From Forficula auricularia (lineage: Eukaryota > Arthropoda > Insecta > Dermaptera > Forficulidae), in NCBI GenBank assembly GCA_024734495.1, contig JALMQS010000722.1:1310254-1374253 (forward strand): 64,000 nucleotides of DNA. The letters are read 5' to 3'. The position numbers were made by a program, and so were the translations under genes. Below, piece after piece: positions 42,003-54,000 of this stretch (the stretch's first letter is position 1; each line of letters begins with the position of its first letter). A model generated the notes under the pieces. That model was not told where the DNA came from. It made no database searches and was given only the letters and a program-made list of their open reading frames with translations.

Positions 42003-45000
42003 GTGAGTAATTTTGATTTATCAATATTTTTTAATTATTTAGTGCCTTCTTTAAAAAAACCAATAGTACAGTCAAATTATGCTCAAATTGGCCCCTTGTG
42101 GGGAAAGTTTTGGTGTAGTTCTAATTTTTTGCATAAATCTATATGTTTTTTGGGGCTCTGAATCCAAATCTGAATTCTCCCAACAAAATTTCGTGACGCA
42201 ACATTGTAGAAAATGAAAAAAAAAGGTGAAAATGTCCATGTTTTTTTTGGTGGTTTTTTGCTTATAACTCGGAAACTATTATCTTTTCGTAAATAATCTT
42301 CCTATTCAAAATAAAATTTCCTACAAATTTCATTATTTAGTTTTTTCTCTGAACAACCGTTCAAGCTCAAGCTCAAAATCCAAGTTTTCGACTTCTCCAG
42401 CCCCTCCGGATCACCCAAAAACTCTCATTTTTTTTTTTGATATTTTCCCATTTTGACCATGAAGGAGCACGTATTCCACAAAGACCACTCTATAGATTTT
42501 TAAACTAGATTAAATTTCCTACACTTTAAACAAAGTTTTATCTTAATTGGATAAATAGTCATCCGTTCCGCAATGAGGTTGAAGTTTTGAAAAACTGCAA
42601 TTTTTTCAAAAATCGCAATTTTTCCTTCATAAAATGAAAATTACTCATGCTAGAGAATTGATTCCTATTTCATTCTCTAGGAAATATTATTGACTTGAAC
42701 GTTTAGCTGGACCACTTTTTTGATAAAACTATTAGATTTATAGATATCCAGCATTTTCCATGACAGGATATGATCCGAGTCCTCAGAAGTGTCATGGAAA
42801 ATTCTAGATATCTATAAATCTAAGAGTTTTATCAAAAAAGCAATACAAGTAAACGTTCAAGTATATAAAATTTTCTAGAGAATCAGACAGGGATCATGTT
42901 TCTAGGATGAGTGGTTTTCATTTTATGAAGGAAAATCAGCGATTTTTGCAAAAAATTGCAGTTTTTCAAAACTTTAACCTCATTGCGGAACGGATGACTA
43001 TATAACCAATTGAGATGAAACTTTGTTTGAATTGTAGCAAATTTAATCTAGTTTAAAAATGTATAGAGTGGTCTTTGTGGAAAACGTGCTCCTTGGGAAA
43101 ATATCATAGTAAGTGCGAGTTTTTGGGATTTGCCGAAACAGAAAAAATAGGCCAATTTTCAACTAGGGCCAGAACGGTTGGTCGGAGAAAAAAGCCTAAA
43201 TGATAAAATGTGTAGGAAATTTTATGAACTTTCATTTTGAATAGGAATATTATTTATGAAAAGTTGATAGTTTTAGAGTTATAAGCGAAAAACCGTAAAA
43301 AATAGAAATTTTCACATTTTTTTGCATTTTGTACAATGTTGCGTCACGAAATTTTGGTGGGGGACCTCATATTTGGATTCAGCGCACCAAAAAACATATA
43401 AATGCAAAAAATCAGAACTACTCCAAAACTTTCCCCATAGGGGCCCATTTGAGCACAATTTGACTATTAGGGCCTGGTAATTTTTTTCTTCTTTAAATAA
43501 AACCAAAATATATAAACACTATTTTAAATTCCCGTTCAAAAGGTCGATTTTTATTTGCACTCAAAATTAAATAAAATTTAATTAATTTTTTTTTTCGACG
43601 TTTTGACCCACTCCGGCCATCATTAAGGCATCATAATGCCCAGTTTTCTACTTAATTATAATGAATAATCTTATTATATTGGACGAGCAATTCTTGTATA
43701 CTATATATATGAGAGAGAATAGGTTTCTTGAAAACTGCTCTAACGTTTTGGATGAAATTCCCGGGTTAGGAGGGTTTTGTATTGACATTTCGATCTGTCA
43801 CACTCTCATCTTCGGCTAAAGTTGTTTTTGATGGGTTTTTTGTTAATTGAAATAATTATTCACAGGTATAATTACATTTTTATTCAATTTCCTTTAAATA
43901 ATTAATTGGTTTTGCAAATTTAAATTCCACTAATAGATCATTACAAATATTATTATATATTAGAATTTACCAATTTACTTAATTAAATGTATTTTTCTAT
44001 AAAATAATTTATTTATCAATTTCATTCTCTTAAAAAATCCGACAATTCGAAGGATCGTATACCTCCTTCTTCAGGATTTAAAAAGGTCAACGAAAGACCT
44101 CCGGCTATATTAATATTATTTTTAATTGCAATTACATTCAAAACTTTGTCTCCAGGGATAATATGTCTTGATGATGGCCATAGCTGGTGTGTAAACGTTG
44201 GTAAAAATATAAATTAAGTTTTATTCAAATTTTATTTTATTTTGGCTGCGATTAAAAATCGACTTGTTTATCTGAATTGAAAATTTAAAATAATATCAAA
44301 AATTAAAATTCTAGCCCTTTCGACCAAACTCAACCAAATTTTGTATACCTACATATTCTGTGGATCCCCAAAAGGCTAGAAATGTAAAAATTAACCAAAT
44401 TTTATACACATAGTTTGGTCGAAAGGGCTAGAATTTTAATTTTTGACCCCTACCCCCTATTTTGGGTGGTTAGTTTCTGCATTTCTAGTCTTTTTGGGAT
44501 CCACAGAATATGTCTTAACAATAGCTTAAGAGAAAGTGTCCTTTTAAAATAATTTTATAAATTCTTTCTCTCTGTTCAATAAACACATATATAACCTGTT
44601 ATTCAATAAGTTGAATTAGTTACTTTCTGTATTTCCTGAAGATGGGTTGATAGCCCGAAATATATATATTGAAAAAGAAAAAAAATTGTATATCTTTTAA
44701 TAATTTAATTTTAATGTGAAATAAGTGACCTAGTATCCTTAACTCATAGTAAATCAATATTAAATATAATATTTATTTACTCTTATCTTTATTAAAGATG
44801 TTTCACCTTGCACCAACACCACAATCTCTACTAATTATTTGGTTGAGGTTGGTCGAAAGGGCTAAAATTAAAATTTTGGACCCCTCTCCCCTTTTTTTTG
44901 TCTGATAATGTTTAAAACAATTAAAAATTTTTTTTTATTTTCAAAAATATATTCAGCTTTTTTCTAGTTATTTTTTTCATTTATTATACATCTTCAAAAT

Positions 45001-48000
45001 GTGGTAGAGATCTTTATGCCTGCCCCACCCTGTATTTTAAATACCTTATGGATATACAGTAGTGTAGCGACACCTGTTGCCACTGTACACATACATATCA
45101 TAAAAGACGTTATTTCTATGTTCTAATAATAAATAATAAATTCTCTCTTTTTTTCCTGAACAGGGCAAAAAACTCTCCTCGTCGCGAATGTTGTGTGCAG
45201 ACCTGGAGGCGACCATCTATGACCCCCGGGAGCTTCCAAGGCCTCTACGCTCAGATCACGAAGGTATTAATTATATCTACTAGTTAGATTTAGTTTTTAC
45301 TTTACCATACAGGGTATGGTCAAGTATTGTAATCTTGCATGAAAAAAGTGTTGTTTTTTTTACTTGGAAAAATTTGGAAATAAAAGTGAAAACGCAAGTA
45401 GGTGTACACGATTTTAGGTCGCGGTTCACCCCTCGATATCATATTTTGATAGTGTTTTTTTATTTAATAAGGCCCTCCTTCTTGCGAGGGGTCCGCCCCC
45501 CCCCCACCCCCGAAACCCATCCAGCACCCCCGCCCCCACACCACCACTCTATTCCGCACCCTAACCCACTACCCCCCACCCGCACCCCGGATCCCACGCC
45601 GTGCCCTCCAACACTGCGCACCACACCCCCGCCTAGCCCCTTGGACCCCACCCCCGCTATTCCCCCTGGACTCCACCCCGCACCAGCCCCTGCACCCCCA
45701 CCCTACTCCGCCTCACTCCTCACCCCACCCCCATTCCACCCCCGCACCCACCCTCCGCACCCAGTTTTTGCATTTCTAGTCTTTTAGTGACCCACAGATT
45801 ATGTATTGAGTTTGGCCCAAGGGAAAGAATTTTCATTTTTTGACCCCCCCCCCCTCATTTTGGGTGGTTAGTTTTTGCATTTCTAGCTCTCTAGAGGCCC
45901 AGAGATTATGTATACAAAATTTGGTTGAGTTTGCTCCAAGAGCAAGAATTTACATTTTTTCACCCTCCCCCCCTTTTTGGGTAGTTTTTTGGAGAAATTT
46001 TTTTAAACAAAAGTTGTCAGAAATCACATCCCCTACAACTTTGTTAATCATAAAATTTGCCGTAGGGTTATTAGTTTAGGAGTTATTTGATAATTTTCAT
46101 TCGTGCGCCCCCCAAACCCCCTTCTGGGGTCAAAATATCAAAACGTTATATATCTAAAAACTTAAGTTAGAAGACATCTGATGTAAATATGAAATTTCAT
46201 AATAATCCCTTCAGCCGTTTTTAAGTGAATCGTGAGCAACTTTTCGCGGAACCCACGGAAACATACAGACATACAGACACACAGACAGGAATTTTGTTGA
46301 GGGTGTTTTCGTTCATAACTTTCCTTGAAACGTGTGCACCCAAAATTTGGCGTGATTTGGAGCAATGTACAGACAAAACCTTAATTTTATATAAATAGAT
46401 GTTAATCAATTATGTCGCATCTTAATTGAACTAATCTTTGACAATTAATAGCATTAATACTATATAATAGCTATTAATAATGACATTAATTGTAAAAGAT
46501 TAGTTCAATTAAGATGCGACATAATTGATTAACATATTAAATAAAAAAAGACTATCAAAATATGATATTAAATTAGCTAAAAAAAATATGTACAAATATT
46601 TTTTTTCTCCAAAAGTATAGTACTTATAGTTTTATTTTGAATTTTGATCAATAGCAGGATTATTCAGGATTGCGTAACAAAAATTAAAATAATAAAATAT
46701 GTAAATTTGTAGCCACAGCATCCTGATATTTAGGGTAGAGTAGAGATTTTCACCATTTTTAAAAAATGCCTATCACTCGAAAACTATGACTTTTCATGAA
46801 ATTTTTACTTTACCATACAGGGTATGGTCAAGTATTGTAATCCTTCATGAAAAAAGTGTTTTTTCGAAATATTTCAAAAACGGCTGAAACTATTTTGATT
46901 AAAAAAATTGAGCGAAACCATGGAATTTCGCTCTACAAAAAAGCTCTAATAAGTGAATATCGAAAAATTATATTTTTTGAGATAATAATTGTTTTGTCAA
47001 AATGTCTGTTAGTTAGTCTGTGCGTTACCAATTTTTGGTGGAGGAGCTAGCTCAAAAACTAGTGTGAATATCGAAACCAAATTTCACACGTAGTTTTGGT
47101 CCATTGAGATTAAGGGCTGATTAGATTTTGGTGCATATCGACCCAATTTGGAGGGGGATTAAAAATTAAAAATCTAGGCCATTTGAGCAAACTCAACCAA
47201 ATTTTGTATACATAATCAGTGGGATCCCAGAAGTCTAAAAATGCAAAAACTAACCCCCGAAATGGGGTGGGGGTGGGTGTATGGTCAAAAATGAAAATCT
47301 AGGCCCTTTCGACCAAACTCAACCAAATTTTGTATGCATAATCAGTGGGCACACAGTAATCTAAAAATGCAAAAACTAACCCCCCTTCCATGATTATAAA
47401 TAATTTTATTAAATATAAGTGAGTGGCCAGGTTGTATGGTAAAGTCAAGTGGATGGCCACATCAGAACACGTCAGTTTATTTAGGTTCCGGACCGTCATA
47501 ATTAAATTGGCCTATCTCCTGTAAACGGTTTATCGTTATGATACGGGACACCCTGTATATTATATGTAATCACTTTATGCGTTATTTTTTATAATTTTCA
47601 ACAAACTCAATTACAATCTGATAACATATTCTTTGAAATCGGGGGTGACATCGATTTTTCTCCCCTCTCTATAAAAAATACTTTAGGGGTAGGAGAGGGG
47701 GCGGTGCGGGGGGGTCATTTGAATCGTCATCGGATTCGTCATCGAATTTTCAAACCAGTTGCTATAATAGAAAAAAATTCCAATTTAGTAAAAGTGAAAG
47801 AAATCGATCATCGTTTAGGATTTATTCCGATAGTGTGCAGTGTGGTAATTAAGATAGTCTGTTCCCCGAAGGCGAAGACGTTATTAATAATCTGAATCAG
47901 CCGAGAAAGCGAGGAAAAATCCCACCCATATGAATCACTTTGTTTGACGAGAAAGCCTGGCTTGCTTCGATTACGAATCGAATTGTTTATTCCAATTAAC

Positions 48001-51000
48001 ACCAATCAAGTGGGGCTGATGCCTTCGGGGACGGGGGCATCTTGCTGGCCAAGGCCCCCCCTGCACTCCGCAGCAGTCGGTTTTAAAATAATAATTTAAA
48101 TTTCCTAATTTTAATACACTGTGCTGCAAAAAAAAAGTGAAACACTTAGGAAAATTTAGTTTTTTCAAATAACTACTGCTCGACAAAAATTAATCATAAA
48201 TTTCCCCCACTTAAACCTAACAATTCTAGTAGACTTTTCTACGCTGATTCTCATGCAATTTCCCGATTTTTTACAACACATCAGAGTTTTGAGATATTAT
48301 CGATTAAAATGACATAAAAGGCCATTTTGACCTATTTTCCGGTCCCATTAAAAATTAAACATCAATATTTGAAATTAAAATATTTTTTACGTAATAGAAA
48401 ACAGCTTCCTCTTTGATTTTCAAATTACCACTTGTTTTTAGCTCAATTAAAACTCGAGTTATAATTAAAAAGTAAGACCATATATTTTTATGTTATTATC
48501 CTTTATAATCACGTAGTTTTAGTTTTTTAGAAATAACTCGAGTTATAATTGAGTTAAAACAAATGGTAATTTGAAAATCAAAGAGGAAGCTGTTTTCTAT
48601 CACGTCAACAAAATATTTTGATTTCAAATATTGCTGTTTCATTTTTAATGGGACTCGAAAATGGGTCAAAATGGCCTTTTTCGTCATTTTGACCGATAAT
48701 ATCTCAAAACTCTGACGTGTTGTAAAAAATTGGAAAATTGCATGAGAATCAGCGTAGAAAACTCTACTAGAATCCACTGTTAGGTTTACATGGAGAAATT
48801 TTTTGTCAAACAGTGTAATTTTCAGAAAAAACATATTTTATTTAATCTTTTAATACATTCTGTGATAGTACAAATATTTTTAAACATTTTTCGAGTGAAA
48901 ACGAATGTATTAGTAAATATAATTTAAACCTTTTAAAATTAAATTTATTTACACTAGTATAAATTTTCAAGTTTGAAATATGATACCTTTATTGAATTGT
49001 AGGTATTAAATGATTATCGTCTAATATCGAATTAAATTGAATATTTTATAGTTTATCAGTTCGATTTGAATGAATATTTCATCTTTTAATTTGAAATATT
49101 GGCCAAGCATAATGTCTCTTTAGAACCGAGGAAGTAGCTCAAGCTGTAGTAGCTCTAATAAATGATGGAAGATCGTATCTGTAGGTATGTCGCTCAACGA
49201 CTTCATGGCATCGGTTGGAAGTATCTACAGAGCTCTCGGGATAAAACGATAGAGAGAAACAAACTCCTAAGCCAGGAGACTGGAGAGGATCTGGTCGAAT
49301 TAGACCTTCAAATGAGAGAGAGATGACCTACTACTACTACTACTACTATTGGATACCAATTTTGAGGGATCGGCATTGTATGGTACAGCAGTTGAGCAAA
49401 TCCAACAGCGCCTTCTACAAACCCGACAAGTCAACCTAGGTAAGTGTTTGGACTATTAGAAGACGACTCTGGGAATTAGGGTTGATTGACAAGGAGACCC
49501 GACCAGCGACAGGCCCTCCTCCCTTTTCACACCCAATCACTCCAATCTAAGTGTTCCACTTGTTTTGCACTACAGTATATATTTATCATGAATTATTGGT
49601 GTGTTTTAAAATTAAAAAAATCACGTTGACGTCGTCGCGCAAGCCGATTATAATAAGTATAGTTTTCTTATACTCAAGCGGCTGGCCCTAATCAAAGAGC
49701 GTAGCGAGTCTTGAAAAAGTTTTTACTTTTTCCTTCAATTTTCATAATATTATAATTCATGTGAGAAAAAAAATTCCTGGATGTTGAATATACTAATAGT
49801 TAAACGGCCAGTGTAGATGAGTGGTTGGTTGGTTTCCGTTTCCGTTCGCATGGTAGGACAGACAAACGGACGGACGGACGTTTGGGAAGCAGTTAACGTC
49901 CAACGTCCCGGTGTCGGGGCCGGTTGCTTTCTCGGTGGCAGGTGCAGGTGCAGGGCTCGCTAGATGTGGCCGATATTCTTTGTTTCTTTTTTTATTTAAT
50001 AAAACAACTCAGCAGCTTACTAGTGAGTATAACTGACTGAGTTAATAACAACCAACTGGAAACAGATGTTGCTCTTTCCTCATTGCAAATAAAGAAAAAT
50101 AATAGTAACGAAAAAACACTTCCTTATTTTTTTTTACTTTATCCAATGCGAAGCATGGGGAAAGTATAGTAATGGGTCTCGCGGCAAGCGCGACTTCAAA
50201 GGGTCCTCAGGTAAAGACTACGGAACCCATGGACTCAATTAAAGTCACAAATTGTAGTATTCAATTAGGTTGAATATTATTAGCACGTGACGGTTTTGCC
50301 AAAAATTACATGGGGTCTCGTCGAGAGGCCAAAAAGTGCCATTTTTTCATTTAGTGCGTGCGGATGGATGTATGTATGGATGGATGGATGTATGTATGTA
50401 TGTTATCGTTTTTTTGGCCCACGATTTTTTCCACACCGTTGCACCGATTGAAATGAAATTGAAAACCTAGCATTCTTTGAACAAAATGAAGCGCTGATTA
50501 GTTTTTGGTACATATCGGTGCACAAACATTAGTACTTTATTTCAGTACTTTTTTAGTTTTTTCTAAATATCTTGAAAATGACTTAACCAATTTTGATGAA
50601 ATTTAATATCCTAATTAAGTACCTTGGGGACCACAAAAAATGTTAAATAAAGTTTTTAGTAAAATTATATTTTAAAGTACTTTACTCTAGAACATATTAA
50701 TATTTCAAATGAATTTGGATAAAGTTTAGCAACGATCCGTTGCAGTTTATTTAACTAGTGAAGAGAAAATAAATTAGCGTTCCGCAGCCAGGACGCGATG
50801 CAAGTGATGCACAGCATCAGGGGCGCCCTCGTAAAGAGACCTCCTTACAAGATTAGTTTTTACTTTACCATACAGGGTATGGTCAAGTATTGTAATCGTG
50901 CATGAATAAAGTGTTTTTTCTCTTCTTTTTTTCAAAATATCTCAAAAACGGCCTAATCAATTTTGATTTAAAAAAATTGAAAGAAACTATTGCATTTCGC

Positions 51001-54000
51001 TCTACAAAAAAGCTCTAATAAGTGAACATCGAAAAAATTATATTTTTCGAGATAATAATTGTTTTGTCAAAATGTCTGTTAGTTAGTCTGTGCGTTACCA
51101 AATTTTTGTGGACGAGCTAGCTCAACAACTATTGTGAATATCGAAACCAAATTTAACACGTAGTTTTGGTCCATTGAGATTAAGAGCTGATTAGATTTTG
51201 GTGCATATTGACCCAAAATTAAGGGGAGTGGGGTAAAAAGTTAAAAATCTAGGCTATTTGAGCAAACTCAAGCATATTTTGTATACATAATCAGTGGACT
51301 ACCAGAAAACTAAAATTACAAAAACTAACCCCCCTCCACCTACATGATTATAAATAATTTTATTAAATATTAAATTTAAGTGAGGGGCCAGGTTGTAAAG
51401 ATTAAGTCAAGTGGATGGCTACATCAGGACACGTCAGTTTATCTTTAAATAAAGTACCGTGTGTTGTTTATTATGAATAATTTTGCAACTAAATTTATTT
51501 CAAAGTAAACGTTGCAAGAATGTTTTATAAAGATTTGTATTTTTTCATTATATTAAAAACAATAAATAATTTTTCTTTTCTACACTGTAGTGCAAAACAA
51601 GTGGAACACTTAGATTGGGTGATTGGGTGTGAAAAGGGAGGAGGGCCTGTCGCTGGTCGGGTCTCCTTGTCAATCAACCCTAATTCCCAGAGTCGTCTTC
51701 TAATAGTCCAAACACTTACCTAGGTTGACTTGTCGGGTTTGTAGAAGGCGCTGTTGGATTTGCTCAACTGCTGTACCATACAATGCCGATCCCTCAAAAT
51801 TGGTATCCAATAGTAGTAGTAGTAGTAGTAGGTCACTCTCTCTCATTTGAAGGTCTAATTCGACCAGATCCTCTCCAGTCTCCTGGCTTAGGAGTTTGTT
51901 TCTCTCTATCGTTTTATCCCGAAGAGCTCTGTAGATACTTCCAACCGATGCCATGAAGTCGTTGAGCGACATACCTACAGATACGATCTTCCATCATTTA
52001 TTAGAGCTACTACAGCTTGAGCTACTTCCTCGGTTCTAAAGAGACATTATGCTTGGCCAATATTTCAAATTAAAAGATGAAATATTCATTCAAATCGAAC
52101 TGATAAACTATAAAATATTCAATTTAATTCGATATTAGACGATAATCATTTAATACCTACAATTCAATAAAGGTATCATATTTCAAACTTGAAAATTTAT
52201 GCTAGTTTAAAGTTTAAATTAAAAGTAATACATTCGTTTTCACTCTAAAAATGTTTAAAAATATTTGTACAATCACAGAATGTATTAAAAGTTTAAATAA
52301 AAAATATGTTTGTATATAGTATGTCGGGTGAGTTTTTTTATCTTGAGACAGTCTTATAACTCAAAAACAGTGGATTATATAGAAAAAAGTTTCAAATAAA
52401 AGTTTATTTATATCAAGGGGGAAACTAAACTACGCTATTGTTTGTTTACCTAGAACAATCTTTCATGGGTATTTCAAGGTCAAGTTCTGTTTTTTAAATA
52501 AAAACCTATATTTTTCTTTACATTTCCAAAATCTAGAAAAAAAACTGAGCAACTTTCATTAGAACTATTTTTTTATTCGACATCAAATAAACAAAATATT
52601 AAATCAATTATTAGATCTCAAAAAAAATCCTAATTGAAAGTAATGGAAGGCAGCCCAGAGGTAGTGAGGAAAGAAAACATTAACACATATAAAATAAGGT
52701 GTAATTTATTGGAATCCTTCCTCCTTTCCTTTCAAACCGACGTTTTGGAGGATTTTTCCCTCCTTCTTCAGGGTTTCAAAGGGTCAATGAATGAAACAAA
52801 TAAAATGTTTCCTTCTTCTCTCCACAGTAGTGTTCAAAAACTATCTAATTAAGAAAAGAAGGGGAAAAAAAATTTGTCTTTCTATGCCTTTTGTTACAAA
52901 TGAAGAAAGTTTTTGAACACCACTGTGGAGAGAAGAAGGAAACATTCTATTTGTTTCATTCATTGACCCTTTGAAACCCTGAAGAAGGAGGGAAAAATCC
53001 TCCGAAACGTCGGTTTTGAAAGGAAAGAAGGAAGGATTCCAATAAATTACACCTTATTTTATATGTGTTAATTTTTTCTTTCCTCACCACCTCTGGGCTG
53101 CCTTCCATTACTTTCAATTAAAATTTCTACCAGTCCGTCTCTCTACAGAGAAAATTTCGTTGCAAAAAAAAAATCCTAATAATTATTTTTAACAATTATT
53201 TAACTTAATTATCAACTAATAATGATCAAATATTTAATTATTAAATAAAGAATTTAATAATAATTAATAATTTAATAATTTTCCGACTGAATTGACACGA
53301 GAAATAAACTTTTTTAAACTCAAGAATTTTAAATAGAGTTTTAAGTAGAAAATAATCTCTTAAATTTGTGTATAATGAAGTTTTAAGATCATTATTATAA
53401 GCACTTTATTTTCATTGTTGTAACATTTCAATTTAATAATTATTTATTTTTTAATTAAACATTTGGATTTTTTTTTGAGATCTAATTGATCTAAATATTT
53501 TTTTTATTTGATGTCGTAAAAAAATAGTTCTTATGAAAAGTTGTTCAGTTTTTTGTGTAGATTTAAAAAAATATAGAGTTCCATTTAAAAAACAGAACGT
53601 GACCTTGAAATACAATAAATAAACTTTTATTTAAAACTTTTTTCCATATAATGCACTGTTTTTGAGTTACAAGACTGTGTCAATATTAAAAAAACTCACT
53701 CGGTATATCAACTCTTATTAAACGAGCAAAAATTGTTTGTCTACATATTTATTTGTATGTTTTTTCTATTTTGAAAACGGCTCTACCGATTTTGATGAAA
53801 CCAACTCTATTAACAAGTTTTGAGGATGAGAAAATGATCTGGCTATGTCTGGGCCTCATCAAAATTCATCTTAATTGACTTTTTCTTAATTAAAGTAATT
53901 ATTTATAAATGAAAATGTCAATAAAAATGTTTGTTTACTTTTTTTCAATTATTTTTTATTTTTAATTGTTTTTTTAATTTTAAAACCCAAAGGTTTTCAA

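Noticed and set aside
45335..45787. 150-codon Pro-rich open frame
   Set aside because: It is translation of the C-rich strand of the Helitron-type low-complexity tract; no splice or domain support.
51700..51972. 90-codon frame that looks like a host exon with a GTAAGT donor
   Set aside because: It lies in a Tc1-like relic, mixes transposase frames, and its inverted copy at 49190-49460 is broken.
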